64,000 bases of DNA from Candidatus Saccharibacteria bacterium oral taxon 488 (GCA_010202115.1 CP047917.1:558001-622000); one strand, 5' to 3'; positions 24,982 through 34,588 are shown, numbered from the stretch's first letter. Notes: generated by a model from the letters alone, not told the origin. Made by a program: numbers and translations.

Positions 24982-26106
24982 ATGAAAGAACATTGTGATC
25001 TGAGAGGGTTTGTTGAGTTTGGTCCAAAAAATACCGCACCCGTACCATTATCTGCCATTAACGAAATTGAGCAGATTCGTAAAACATATGATCCAGGGGC
25101 AATCACTGAGCTAGCGACTTCAATTGTTCACGAGGAAGACGGTAATACTTGGTTCGATATGTACAATCCTCTCCTAGCCGCCTGCCTCACACCAGAGGAG
25201 GCGGAGCAATACCTCAAGGAACACGCTGCGTTTCATAAAGGATCTCAGTCAATTGATGATCTCACACCAGATGATGATGGCAACTACGTCATTCTAATCT
25301 CCGGACATCGTCGTAAACGCGCTATCGAGCAGTTGCTGAGCCAACATGGCATTGCACCGGAGTGCGCTCTAGTAAATGTCAATCTTCGCCGTGGAATTAC
25401 CTTTGAGGAAGCACTCATTGCCCAAGTGCGCGAGAACACACACGAGAAAGTGTCGCCTACTGAAACCGCCAAATATATTGAGCAACTACATACCTACCTC
25501 GAGAATAAAGAGGGGGCACAGCCAACCTACAGGCGACTGTCTATGATGACCGGGATCAGCGAGGGTATCATTAGTACTGCTCTACGATTTCAACGCTTAC
25601 CGGAAAGCATCCGAAGACTTGCCACCACTCATGGTGATATCCTCCCTTACTCGACTCTCGTAAGGCTCGAGCCACTAATGCGCAAACGAGGTGAGCTGTA
25701 TGATAAACTATCCTTGCTCGGGCAAACCATGGACGGAGAAGATTGTAAGACCTATGTCGAGAATCACCTGCATATCGTGGCGAATACCATTGTTGAAGGC
25801 CTCCTTAGCGCCAAGAAGCGCAATCACTATATTCAACAGCAGATTAGCGACCTAGAACTACGAATTATCAATGCCCAGCCCAGCTTTGACCTTATAGCAG
25901 AAACCAGCTCTGGAGCTCAGCGAAAGGCATCAGAGATCCGCCTCGGTAAGACAGCCGTATCGGCCATGCGGCATGCCTGTCGAGACGATCCAAGAAATAT
26001 GCCACCCGAACAGCTAGCTGAACTCGAGGAGTTCGTCGCAAAAGCCAAGGCATTAGCGACTCCTGCTGTCAATGGCTACGAACAAGAGTCGCTGCTATCC
26101 GCCTAA
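24982..26106 (+). CDS. orphan ParB-like domain protein
   Basis: The 374-residue protein carries ParB N-terminal-domain motifs: LISGHRRKRAIEQL near residue 108 and ALIAQVRENTHEKVSPTETAKYIEQL near 150. A helix-turn-helix-like stretch follows (RRLSMMTGISEGIISTALRFQRLP). The order is that of ParB/Spo0J/KorB-type proteins, but no parA or parS cluster is seen and the C-terminal half is unfamiliar. It may be a DNA-binding regulator or a plasmid/phage-type relic. It ends in convergent overlap with trmD, the two stop codons sharing bases. Confidence 0.75.
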   Translation: MKEHCDLRGFVEFGPKNTAPVPLSAINEIEQIRKTYDPGAITELATSIVHEEDGNTWFDMYNPLLAACLTPEEAEQYLKEHAAFHKGSQSIDDLTPDDDGNYVILISGHRRKRAIEQLLSQHGIAPECALVNVNLRRGITFEEALIAQVRENTHEKVSPTETAKYIEQLHTYLENKEGAQPTYRRLSMMTGISEGIISTALRFQRLPESIRRLATTHGDILPYSTLVRLEPLMRKRGELYDKLSLLGQTMDGEDCKTYVENHLHIVANTIVEGLLSAKKRNHYIQQQISDLELRIINAQPSFDLIAETSSGAQRKASEIRLGKTAVSAMRHACRDDPRNMPPEQLAELEEFVAKAKALATPAVNGYEQESLLSA

Positions 26107-26762
26107 TCAACAGTTGCTTTTTGCGACTGCTGTTTGCGCCACTCGGCGATTTTGCCGTGATGCCCGCTCAGTAAGACTTCCGGTACTCGCAAGTCATTAA
26201 ATACCTCTGGCCGAGTATACTGCGGATACTCGAGCGTCTCGCCGTCCGAGAAGCTCTCGATCTCCGCTGACGTTTCACCGCCCAGCACACCTGGCAGCAG
26301 CCGCACGATCGAGTCAATGATGGTCATTGCCGGCAGTTCACCACCAGTCAGCACAAAATCACCGATGCTCCACTGCTCATCAACGAATTCCATAATGCGC
26401 TCATCAACGCCCTCGTAGCGCCCGCAGATAATGATAAGCCCCCGGCCCTCATCCGCCGCCGTGCGCGCCATCGCCTGCCGCCAGCGCCGACCGCGCGGGC
26501 TCATCAGGACAACCTTCGCGCTCTCATCGCGCGACCTGGCAAATTCCACCGCCCGCCACAACGGCTCAATCATTAGTAGCATGCCATCGCCACCGCCATA
26601 TGGCGTATCATCCACCTGGCGGCGCGGGCCCAGGCCAAATTCACGCAAGTTCACCGTCTCGAGTGAAACGATACCATCTTTTTGCGCCTTCCACATCATA
26701 GAATTTTCAAACACCCCAGAGAACATTTCGGGAAACAGGGTAATGACTTGAAATTTTCGCAT
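26103..26762 (-). CDS. trmD: tRNA (guanine-37-N1)-methyltransferase
   Basis: The 219-residue enzyme methylates G37 of tRNAs and prevents frameshifting. TrmD motifs are MRKFQVITLFPEMF at the N-terminus, DDTPYGGGDGMLL, IIICGRYEGVDERI (the knotted cofactor site) and DFVLTGGELPAM. I choose the ATG at 26762: an ATG nine bases upstream is part of the -10 sequence TATAATG. The chosen ATG is seven bases after TATAAT. It is not linked to rpsP here, although the two are neighbours in many bacteria. Confidence 0.96.
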   Translation of the reverse strand: MRKFQVITLFPEMFSGVFENSMMWKAQKDGIVSLETVNLREFGLGPRRQVDDTPYGGGDGMLLMIEPLWRAVEFARSRDESAKVVLMSPRGRRWRQAMARTAADEGRGLIIICGRYEGVDERIMEFVDEQWSIGDFVLTGGELPAMTIIDSIVRLLPGVLGGETSAEIESFSDGETLEYPQYTRPEVFNDLRVPEVLLSGHHGKIAEWRKQQSQKATVD

Positions 26763-26797
26763 ACCCTTCATTATACCGCGCCCACATAAAAACCACC

Positions 26798-26828
26798 AAA
26801 AAACCGCCCTTTAGCTAGGCGGTTTTTT
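26798..26828 (-). terminator. intrinsic terminator of the ftsA-khpA operon
   Basis: AAAAAACCGCC pairs with GGCGGTTTTTT around a nine-base loop, with T-runs usable on both strands. On the minus strand it follows khpA and precedes the trmD promoter. Confidence 0.85.
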
Positions 26829-26910
26829 AGCACAAATAAGGCTCTCAATGGTTACCCATTGCTCGCATAGAGCTGTTCTCGCATATTGTCTGTGCTTGAA
26901 CTAGTTATGA

Positions 26911-27303
26911 TTATATATCAAGATCATCCAGTTCTGCAAGCTCTTTTCGAGCATTTTCTGCATAAGAAGAGTTATTTTCCACAGTTTCATCTGTTGAGTT
27001 GTCCACAGAATCATCGTCTGAAGCGGCAGCCGTAGCCTGCTTGGCACTCGTAAAGCCGTCGTTATTGACAATTTTCAGGTTATAGCGCGCATCATTTTTC
27101 GTCCCCAATGCCCTAAGCAGCGTCCGCAGGCTCTGTGCCGTACCGCCACGCTTGCCGATGACCCGACCGAGATCCTCTGGGTTGACCGTCAGCGTGAGCA
27201 ACACTCCCTTTTCATCAATCAAACGCTCGACGACGACATCTTCTGGATGCCCAACCAGCGCCTTTACTACGTATTCTACAAATTGCTGATCTATCGTTGA
27301 CAT
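26911..27303 (-). CDS. khpA: KH-domain RNA-binding protein KhpA
   Basis: The 130-residue protein has a single KH domain in its first 80 residues, with the RNA-binding loop in VIGKRGGTAQSLRTLL. An acidic, Asn/Ser-rich tail of about 45 residues follows, which is an extension compared with the usual length of about 75-80. The ATG at 27303 follows AAGGAGGGG. It is the last gene after mltG. In Streptococcus pneumoniae KhpA and its partner KhpB affect cell elongation, and their loss relieves the need for MltG, so the pairing here is meaningful. Confidence 0.88.
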   Translation of the reverse strand: MSTIDQQFVEYVVKALVGHPEDVVVERLIDEKGVLLTLTVNPEDLGRVIGKRGGTAQSLRTLLRALGTKNDARYNLKIVNNDGFTSAKQATAAASDDDSVDNSTDETVENNSSYAENARKELAELDDLDI

Positions 27304-27364
27304 ACTGCCCCTCCTTGGAATTAACTGTACTCCTAGTATAGCATAGGCGATTTGCCGAGGGCAA

Positions 27365-28453
27365 CTATGGCAATTGGCACTTTTTTGCGCAGTGGGCGGT
27401 AATGTTCGCCTTGTGCTCAGCCTCGGTCTTCGCAAAATAAGTTACGTTGTCATCGCCGCTCAAGAAATAAAGGTAATCCTCCTGGGCTGGATCGGCCACA
27501 GCATTCAGCGCCGCGAGACCAGGCGAAGCAATTGGCCCAGGCGGCAGCCCCTTGTGAATGCGCGTGTTGTACGGTGAATTAAGCGTGTGCGAGCGAGCGA
27601 CGCCAGCCTTGTCGGCGGCATAATGATACGTCACGTCTGACCCGAGCGGCATATCCTTTTTCAGGCGGTTATAGAACACGCTGGCAATCCGCCGCATGTC
27701 CTCACAGGTCGCTTTACCCGGGCAGCCAATTGACTCGCGCTGAACAATCGAAGCCAGCGTCAAGCCCTGATACAGCGACAGCCCTCGCGCCGCAAATTTT
27801 TTCTCGAGATTATTCTCAGCCACCACCCGGTCTAGCTCGCTGATGGCCCGCTGCAAGGCTTGCTGGGCGGTGGCGTCTGACGGCAAAAAATACGTATCAC
27901 CATAAATATAGCCCTCGAGATCGGCGGTCGCTGGCTTACTTTTTAGTACCGTACCGGTATAGGTGGCAGCAAAAGCAGCCGTAATTTGCTCATCATTGTA
28001 GCCAGCCCGCTTGAGGGCGCTGGCAACATCGGTCTTTTGAGTAGCGGGCGTTGAGGTCTTATCACGCAGCGTTGCCCCTGGATAAAATAGTACCGAACGC
28101 CGATCCGGTTTGCCACCGAGTAAATGCTTAAGCACCGACGCCACATCTTGATCTTGCGTAAAGCTGTACACGCCCTTGTTGAAGGTGCCGGTAACGTTAT
28201 TTAACTTGAGGTAAATCGTCATGGCAAAGGCGCTGCGAATAATTTTTTTATCTTCAAGTTTTTTGGCGATAACCTGTGCCGTGTCGCCACTGGCGATTTC
28301 GATACTAATTTTTTGCCGCGCCCCGGCGTTGACCGGACGAAGCATTTGCTTGTACCAAATGACACTGCCGAGCAGCACCACGCCCGCTACCGCAACAATT
28401 GCTGATACGATAATGAGCCATAACCGCCGTTTTTTGATCTTCAATTTCTTCAT
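27365..28453 (-). CDS. mltG: endolytic murein transglycosylase MltG
   Basis: The 362-residue protein has an N-terminal membrane anchor (about 12-32), a LysM-like/YceG N-domain and the YceG catalytic domain. Motifs include ASIVQRESIGCPG with the catalytic glutamate, SPYNTRIHKGLPPGPIASPG and DYLYFLSGDDNVTYFAKT. MltG cleaves nascent peptidoglycan strands at the membrane. Its ATG overlaps the ruvX stop by four bases. Confidence 0.95.
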   Translation of the reverse strand: MKKLKIKKRRLWLIIVSAIVAVAGVVLLGSVIWYKQMLRPVNAGARQKISIEIASGDTAQVIAKKLEDKKIIRSAFAMTIYLKLNNVTGTFNKGVYSFTQDQDVASVLKHLLGGKPDRRSVLFYPGATLRDKTSTPATQKTDVASALKRAGYNDEQITAAFAATYTGTVLKSKPATADLEGYIYGDTYFLPSDATAQQALQRAISELDRVVAENNLEKKFAARGLSLYQGLTLASIVQRESIGCPGKATCEDMRRIASVFYNRLKKDMPLGSDVTYHYAADKAGVARSHTLNSPYNTRIHKGLPPGPIASPGLAALNAVADPAQEDYLYFLSGDDNVTYFAKTEAEHKANITAHCAKKCQLP

Positions 28454-28854
28454 CCGTGCACCTCCAAATAATCTTGTAGTATGATACTCGCCGCCTCAGC
28501 ATCGATGTCGCCTTTATCTTTGATCTTGCCAGCCAAGCGCTGTTCGGCCTGAACGCTGGTTAGCGACTCATCCTGATAAGCAATCTCGGCATTAATATCT
28601 AGTTGGCTCAGCTGTCTGACAAAATCGACCACGAACTCTGTTTGTTGCGTTGGCTCACCGGACTGATTACGCGGATAGCCGACCACCACCAGCGAGATAT
28701 CGTGCCGCAACATGATCTCTGCCAGCTCCTCCATGACCCGCTCGTCATTAGCCACCCAGCCAAACGGTACCGCAATCCGCACCTGTGAATCGGCCATAGC
28801 TAAACCAATCCGTTTCTCGCCCACATCCAGCGCTAGGAAGTTTTTAGCTTTCAT
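28450..28854 (-). CDS. ruvX: putative pre-16S rRNA nuclease / RuvX (YqgF)
   Basis: The 134-residue protein has the RNase H-like YqgF fold: FLALDVGEKRIGLAMAD at the start, LVVVGYPRNQSGEPT in the middle and YQDESLTSVQAEQRL and DAEAASIILQDYL at the end. The three acidic catalytic positions are kept. The family is linked to 16S rRNA 5' processing and called a Holliday-junction-resolvase homologue. It overlaps both neighbours (11 bases upstream, four downstream). Confidence 0.93.
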   Translation of the reverse strand: MKAKNFLALDVGEKRIGLAMADSQVRIAVPFGWVANDERVMEELAEIMLRHDISLVVVGYPRNQSGEPTQQTEFVVDFVRQLSQLDINAEIAYQDESLTSVQAEQRLAGKIKDKGDIDAEAASIILQDYLEVHG

Positions 28855-30457
28855 TGAGCTTAAATTCGATGCTTATTCGTTTGGTATCATTTGGTACGGT
28901 GCGCACCCAGAACGGAGAGAATTTCACATCAACATTTTCAATACCCTTGATGGCTTCGAGCGCCGACTGAATGTCGCCATAGCTTTTACCGCGTGATTGC
29001 TCCTTGACCTTTTCCTCATCAATGGTCGGGCCGACAACGGCATTGGCAGTGATGTGAGTAATAAAGTTACCGCCCTGACCGCTGAACTGTGCAAACTTTG
29101 CGCTATCGACACCATCTTTATAGATTTTTTGTGACTGCTTGCCCTCTAGCTCCTTGTTGGCGGTCGCCTTGAGGTAGGTGCTTAACTCTGATTTTTCGAT
29201 ACCAACCATTGAGGCAGTCACCACCGTTTTGAGCGTCACCGCGCCGGTCGCTTCACTGTCAACAGCAACACTTGGAGTTGGCGTGCTACGCTGCTCCTGG
29301 TAGCTTTCTTTAATAATGGTGGTTGATCCGCCAAATGACTGCTCGACCTTAGCGCGAAGAGAGTCGGCCTTTTTTTCGTTCAATAAATCACTGGCGCGCT
29401 TAACGTCATCGCTACTGACCACCGTCACCTCACGACTGCTGCCCCCTGAGGTTTCGCCAACGAGGGCAGCGCTGACCCCTGATGGCATTCCCGATACTGA
29501 GCCGCTTTCACCGTTATATTCCGCCCCGATATTTGCAGCTGTCACCATGACCGTTGAGCCTGAGGCATTAGAGCGACTAAACGTCACCGCGCTATCGGTC
29601 GTAAAGGTCATCCCACCGCTCGTACGGATTGATGTCCCGGCCGGAATGGTCTTATCTAGCAGGCTAATAGAATCAGTCGCGACACGTAGCTTACCCTTGG
29701 CTCGCTCACCAACTTTCTTCTTGCCAGTTGCCGAGAACTCAACGGATAGTTCTACTTTTTGCTCCTGCTGGCGCGCTTTAATCACGTCAGCGGTCGGGTC
29801 AGTCACCCCGTCAGTCCTGAGTGTCACTTTCTTATTTACCGTCACCGTTGTTGTCTTAGCTGTGATAATCACTCGCGCATGCGGCGCAAACCAAATCGCC
29901 CATACCAAAAACCCGATGAATAGCAGCGCGGCACCGCCGATTAGTAAGAACTTTTTACGAAATAGATTAAAGTTCGGGACTTTTGGCGCTGTCTTGCTCT
30001 TGTTGGCGTTATCCGCCGGTTTTGAGGTCTCGTCGTCTTGCTTTTTGGATGAATCAGCGATGGCTGAATCAATCGCTTTATCCGTTTCATCAACAGGTTG
30101 CGCGCTCTTTTCTAGCTCGCCAACCGGTAGCTCGCGCCCGTCGATGACGTCATTTTCGTCGTCCACCTTCAGTACCGGCACCTCGGCCATTTCTGGCTTG
30201 CTCTGGAGCGTCTTGGCCACTGGAATTTTGGCCGCCGCCGCTAAGCCAGACAGAATCGTATCACCAGTAATCAGTACGACTCGCTTATTAACCGACGCGG
30301 CCGTCCGAGCGATCAGCCGCATATTGACCGCGCTACGCAGCACGCCAACCCGCTTGGGTGGCACCAGTGCGATAATTCGCTCCTTTGACGCCTTTATCTT
30401 GCCAACAATGGCAGTGATATCATCTTCGACGTCAATGTAAATAACATCTTTATTCAT
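28844..30457 (-). CDS. membrane-anchored protein with baseplate J-like region
   Basis: The 537-residue protein has a cytoplasmic N-domain (residues 1-160) beginning VIYIDVEDDITAIVGKIK, one membrane helix (about 170-190) and a large outer domain. The outer part has AGTSIRTSGGMTFTTDSAV and VMVTAANIGAEYNGESG, which resemble phage baseplate J/gp47-type repeats found in many CPR genomes. It starts directly after the stop of the actin-like gene (TAGATG), so both are coupled. An assembly role at the envelope is plausible but inferred. Confidence 0.7.
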   Translation of the reverse strand: MNKDVIYIDVEDDITAIVGKIKASKERIIALVPPKRVGVLRSAVNMRLIARTAASVNKRVVLITGDTILSGLAAAAKIPVAKTLQSKPEMAEVPVLKVDDENDVIDGRELPVGELEKSAQPVDETDKAIDSAIADSSKKQDDETSKPADNANKSKTAPKVPNFNLFRKKFLLIGGAALLFIGFLVWAIWFAPHARVIITAKTTTVTVNKKVTLRTDGVTDPTADVIKARQQEQKVELSVEFSATGKKKVGERAKGKLRVATDSISLLDKTIPAGTSIRTSGGMTFTTDSAVTFSRSNASGSTVMVTAANIGAEYNGESGSVSGMPSGVSAALVGETSGGSSREVTVVSSDDVKRASDLLNEKKADSLRAKVEQSFGGSTTIIKESYQEQRSTPTPSVAVDSEATGAVTLKTVVTASMVGIEKSELSTYLKATANKELEGKQSQKIYKDGVDSAKFAQFSGQGGNFITHITANAVVGPTIDEEKVKEQSRGKSYGDIQSALEAIKGIENVDVKFSPFWVRTVPNDTKRISIEFKLNES

Positions 30458-31720
30458 CTATATTTTAAGTAATCGGTTAACTTTATCCATCAAGCCATGA
30501 GCGTCTTGATTACTTACCATTGTATCATACCCAACCCGCAGCAGGCCCATCACCGTGATAAATGTGTGATCCGTGATATCACCGGTCGTATCAGTGATAC
30601 CGATGACATCAGAGGGCTTGATATGCTGAATGGTTGGCTTTTTCGTAAACGGCAGTTCCTTGTACCACGGCTGATTGGCGAGTGCATCAACCAGCTGCTG
30701 CAAGCTCGCGCCACCGCCACACAGCAAAATTCGGTTCGGCAAATGATCAACGCTGTCAAAATCACCGAGTGCCAGCTCAACGCCCGACAGCCATACCTCA
30801 AGTGTTTTATCAATTGCCTCGTCAAGTTTGCGCTTGAGGGTTGGTTTGATGTAACCATTATCAGTATTTACCTTCAACTTTTCCGCCTCTTTATAACCCA
30901 GATCAAGGTCCGTCGCAATCATCCGCGTAAAGCTCCGCCCACCGATGCCGAACATCTTGGTGCCCTCAACGCCGCCGTCATTGACGACCGCAATGTCAGT
31001 CGTGCCACCACCGCAGTCGATCAAGATCGCCGTAAAATTAGAATTCGCATCTGTACCGAGCACACTTCGGCTGACTGCAAACGGTTCGGCCGCCACGGCG
31101 ATTAGCTCCAGCGCTAACTCGTCGGCCACCTTTTCCAGCGCTCCGATATGCACCATTGGTGCAAATGCCGTATAAATCTGTACCGCGACGTCCCGCCCCT
31201 GAAAACCGATCGGGTTTGACACCTTGTAGCCATCAATATGAATGCTGACCAGTGCTGAATTAACCAGCTTTACCTCGACGTCCTCGTTGCCAGTTTCCAG
31301 TGCAATCTGCGCCTGCGCCTTGCCCTGTGCTCGTTCCTGTACCTTCTCAATGATGAATTCCATCTCGGCAACATCCAGTGGTTTATCGGGCTGCGGCCGG
31401 CGATAGCGAATGGTGTTGGTCACGCCCTTGACCAGCTCACCGGCAATACCGATGATCACCCGCTTGGCCTGAACACCGGCCTTATCCTCAGCCTCGGTCA
31501 GTGCCGCCTCGCAATTGGTCACCACACCAGCGATATCAGCGATCGCGCCTTGGTGCATGTCGCCCAGATTCTGCTGCGCCCGACCAACTCCGATGATCTC
31601 GATATCATCATCCTTGATCTCGGCGATCAGCGCCTTAATATACTCCGTACCGATGTCGAGACCGACCAGGTACTGGTGTTCATCTTTGTCTGTCTTCTTG
31701 AAAAGCCTATCTAACACCAT
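30458..31720 (-). CDS. FtsA-like actin-fold ATPase
   Basis: The 420-residue protein has actin-fold motifs: YLVGLDIGTEYIKALIAE near 18-35, LIDCGGGTTDIAVV near 230 and LLCGGGASLQ near 335. A 1C-type (SHS2) insertion is visible around VSIHIDGYKVSNPIGFQGRDVAVQIY, as in FtsA. FtsA tethers FtsZ to the membrane; PilM is the main alternative and can look similar. The end (MDKVNRLLKI) is amphipathic and could bind membrane. It is first in the operon with the baseplate-J-like, ruvX, mltG and khpA genes; TATAAT lies 10 bases before its ATG. Confidence 0.8.
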   Translation of the reverse strand: MVLDRLFKKTDKDEHQYLVGLDIGTEYIKALIAEIKDDDIEIIGVGRAQQNLGDMHQGAIADIAGVVTNCEAALTEAEDKAGVQAKRVIIGIAGELVKGVTNTIRYRRPQPDKPLDVAEMEFIIEKVQERAQGKAQAQIALETGNEDVEVKLVNSALVSIHIDGYKVSNPIGFQGRDVAVQIYTAFAPMVHIGALEKVADELALELIAVAAEPFAVSRSVLGTDANSNFTAILIDCGGGTTDIAVVNDGGVEGTKMFGIGGRSFTRMIATDLDLGYKEAEKLKVNTDNGYIKPTLKRKLDEAIDKTLEVWLSGVELALGDFDSVDHLPNRILLCGGGASLQQLVDALANQPWYKELPFTKKPTIQHIKPSDVIGITDTTGDITDHTFITVMGLLRVGYDTMVSNQDAHGLMDKVNRLLKI

Positions 31721-31763
31721 AGTCTTTATGATTATATACCATTTGGGTGTGGATTGGCTAGTT

Positions 31764-31791
31764 TTGACAAAATATTATTTAGTTGTATAAT
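31764..31791 (+). promoter_or_regulatory. strong leaderless promoter
   Basis: TTGACA (31764) is 16 bases from TATAAT (31786-31791), and the ATG of the next gene follows after seven bases. Both hexamers match the consensus perfectly. Confidence 0.75.
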
Positions 31792-31798
31792 ACATATT

Positions 31799-32641
31799 AT
31801 GTATTCTGCATTCCGTCATGATGGTGACACTTTATCATACACTGCGTCACGCAAACTGTCCGCCGAGCAGCGTGATACCTTAAAACGTGAAATTATCGGA
31901 TTACATGCTGATACTGTTAACAATACCTGTACACCCAGTGCTGTACACATCACAGGCACATATCGCGAAAAGGATACGATACTGCACCTAGCTGCTCTGA
32001 GAGAACTTATCGCCAGCGGCCTAGCCTTTGCCGCTGACCTTGAGCTACGGGAAGGTCAATTCGGAAGACGGCTCGTTCGGCCAAAGCATACACCAACCTG
32101 GACAGGCCTCCTTAGTAATGAAGATATCGTGGCCGCCCTTGGCGGAGTCGACTCCATCCGCACAAGCGAATACTATACAAACCCCACACGTAAGGTTAGT
32201 GACAACACCATGTGGCAGTTACTTGATGAAATCCCCATGATAGAGAAAGATCGTCTTACTCGTTTTTGTAGTGAATTTTTTGAACCAGCTGTTGGGCTTG
32301 GAATGACCGATGTGGTCGCGATTGATGCTATATATAAAAAGACGCGGTCAAAATCCACCTCAAAACCACGCACCAAAGAGCGATATGTACTGCGCAATAG
32401 TAAAATTCTACGGGAAGTCGGACAGCAAGCAATCAAAGATACCCTCACCGTTGTCGTAAACCCGTATACCGGTGTAGTTGATGCCCAGACAATAATTAGT
32501 CCATCAACGACGCACGGACACCTTCTCCAGACTAATCCAGACACAATAACTGATCGCGCAGTTCAAGCCTGCAAACGGCTCAGCGAGACAATTCGTACAG
32601 ACAACGACCCGTTTGCTATATTGGAGCAGCTTGATAGATAA
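31799..32641 (+). CDS. orphan protein of unknown function
   Basis: The 280-residue product has no membrane segment. It is rich in Thr, Asp and Arg, with a central TWTGLLSNEDIVAALGGVDS stretch and a basic patch KKTRSKSTSKPRTKERY. The promoter is near perfect and the start has no Shine-Dalgarno site. It stands alone on the plus strand between two minus-strand operons. I do not recognise a family. In position and promoter type it parallels the ParB-like gene at 24982. Confidence 0.6.
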   Translation: MYSAFRHDGDTLSYTASRKLSAEQRDTLKREIIGLHADTVNNTCTPSAVHITGTYREKDTILHLAALRELIASGLAFAADLELREGQFGRRLVRPKHTPTWTGLLSNEDIVAALGGVDSIRTSEYYTNPTRKVSDNTMWQLLDEIPMIEKDRLTRFCSEFFEPAVGLGMTDVVAIDAIYKKTRSKSTSKPRTKERYVLRNSKILREVGQQAIKDTLTVVVNPYTGVVDAQTIISPSTTHGHLLQTNPDTITDRAVQACKRLSETIRTDNDPFAILEQLDR

Positions 32642-32683
32642 CGCCTTTAGCCCACGATATCCTACCTCTATACAAAACTACAA

Positions 32684-34588
32684 TCAAGAAGCGTCTGCAG
32701 CGCCCTCACTAAGAACAGCCTTAATCCGCCGAATCCCAGCAGCACTCGCCTCTTCTTTAGTGATGGTGAAGCGCTTACTGCCCTCAGCCAAGACGCCAGT
32801 GTGTTCGACGTGTGGGCCACCGCAAACTTCGAAACTAACGATATTATCGCCTTCGCCGATAGAATAAACTTTCACTTCATCACCGTAGCGCTCGCCAAAA
32901 GCGCCGATTGCGCCCATTTTTAGCGCCTCGTCAGTCGGATAGACGGCAAAGCTGACTGGTAAATCAGCGTCGATCCAAGCATTGACTTGATCTTCTACTG
33001 CCTGTTTTTCCTCTGGCGTCAATTTATCGTGATTGAAATCAAAGCGTAGGCGCTCAGCAGTGATATTGCTGCCGTGCTGTTGCAAATCCGGCGCCTTCAG
33101 AACTTTGCGCAGTGCCGCCCCCAACAAGTGCGTCGCCGTATGATATTTCAAATGAATCGGATCGTGACCCTCCAGGCCGCCGCTAAATTGCCCCTTGCGT
33201 GCTGTCTTGGAGCGTTGGCGCTGCTCAGCCATTCGCGCATCAAATTCAGCGCGCCAATTATCAGAAAGCTTGATGCCTTGTTTATAGGCCTCCTCGGTAC
33301 TCAGCTCCACCGGAAAGCCAAACGTATCATATAGCGTAAATAGCTCTTCGCCAGTTAAGCCATCGTCGATATAATGCTGCATCTGCTTTAAGCCTTTGCG
33401 CAGCGTTTGGCGGAAGGCTTTTTCTTCCTTGACCAGCACAGCGATGATACTCTCGCGGTTTTCCTTAACCTCTGGGAAATCTGCTTCATACAAATCAGCA
33501 ATCACTGGCACGACCTCCTCCAGGAAATTCTGCTCGATCCCCAGGTTAAAACTATAGCGAACCGCCCGGCGCAGTAAGCGGCGCATCACATAACCCTGCT
33601 CCTTATTACTTGGCACGCAGCCATCCACCGCCATAAAGGTAGCAGCCCTCAGATGGTCAGCGATCACTCGCATACTTTCGGTATGTGAATCATACTGTTT
33701 GCCGCTCAAATCCTGCAATTTCTCGACGATTGGCCATAGTAAGCTAATCTTGAAAACGTCCGGGTCATTATTCACGGCCGCCGCAATTCGCTCCAGACCC
33801 GAGCCATGATCAATGTTTGGCTTTTCTAGTGACTCAAACACACCGTCCGCCACCTTTTTATAGGCCATAAAGACATTGTTACCAATCTCCATAAAGCGAC
33901 CACAATCACAGTTCGGATGACAGTGCCTACCAAACTTCGGATCATGCTCGATGAAATCAAACTCATAAAACATCTCGCTGTCCGGCCCACACGGATCACC
34001 AATCGGCGTAGTTTCCGGCCCACCATTACGACTCCACCAGTTCTTGCTGCTATCATAAAAGAAAATCCGCTCACCCGGATGAATACCGCGCGCTGCGCCC
34101 TGCTCCTCGCTACCAATATCGGCTAGTCCAGCCTCGATGCCTTTTTCGACAAACTTCTGCTGCCATAACTCGGCCGCTTCAGTATCCCTGGCGATATTAT
34201 ATTCCGGCGCACCAATGAAACATGTCACGTATAGCCGCTGCGGGTCAAGCCCAATTTCTTCGGTCAAGAACGTCCACATCCAATTGATCTGCTCTTTTTT
34301 GAAATAATCGCCCAAGCTCCAGTTACCGAGCATTTCAAAAAACGTTGTGTGGCGGTTGTCGCCGATATCATCAATATCTTGTGCTCGCAAGCACGTTTGC
34401 GAATCAGCGATCCGCTTGCCTTCAGGATGCGGCTCACCCAGCAGATATGGGATCATCGGCTGCATACCCGCACCGGTAAATAGCGTTGTCGGATCGTCGG
34501 TTAGAATCAGCGGCGCACGCTTGATGACTGCATGAGCCTGTTTGCGGTAAAAGTTGAGGTATTTGAGGCGAATTTCTTGAGCGTTCAT
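32684..34588 (-). CDS. alaS: alanyl-tRNA synthetase, short form
   Basis: The 634-residue enzyme has the AlaS catalytic core (MNAQEIRLKYLNFYRK, then PLILTDDPTTLFTGAGMQPM and NPDCGRF-like segments), the tRNA-recognition domain, and the editing domain with zinc ligands in YHTATHLLGAAL and CGGPHVEHTG. It ends soon after the editing domain, about 240 residues shorter than E. coli AlaS, so the C-Ala/DHHA1 dimerisation part is absent. The ATG is seven bases after TATAAT with no Shine-Dalgarno site. Confidence 0.95.
   Translation of the reverse strand: MNAQEIRLKYLNFYRKQAHAVIKRAPLILTDDPTTLFTGAGMQPMIPYLLGEPHPEGKRIADSQTCLRAQDIDDIGDNRHTTFFEMLGNWSLGDYFKKEQINWMWTFLTEEIGLDPQRLYVTCFIGAPEYNIARDTEAAELWQQKFVEKGIEAGLADIGSEEQGAARGIHPGERIFFYDSSKNWWSRNGGPETTPIGDPCGPDSEMFYEFDFIEHDPKFGRHCHPNCDCGRFMEIGNNVFMAYKKVADGVFESLEKPNIDHGSGLERIAAAVNNDPDVFKISLLWPIVEKLQDLSGKQYDSHTESMRVIADHLRAATFMAVDGCVPSNKEQGYVMRRLLRRAVRYSFNLGIEQNFLEEVVPVIADLYEADFPEVKENRESIIAVLVKEEKAFRQTLRKGLKQMQHYIDDGLTGEELFTLYDTFGFPVELSTEEAYKQGIKLSDNWRAEFDARMAEQRQRSKTARKGQFSGGLEGHDPIHLKYHTATHLLGAALRKVLKAPDLQQHGSNITAERLRFDFNHDKLTPEEKQAVEDQVNAWIDADLPVSFAVYPTDEALKMGAIGAFGERYGDEVKVYSIGEGDNIVSFEVCGGPHVEHTGVLAEGSKRFTITKEEASAAGIRRIKAVLSEGAADAS

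Noticed and set aside
29316..30440. A 374-residue plus-strand ORF opposite the baseplate J-like gene
   Set aside because: It is an antisense shadow. The minus-strand frame has a membrane helix, recognisable repeats and tight coupling to its neighbours.
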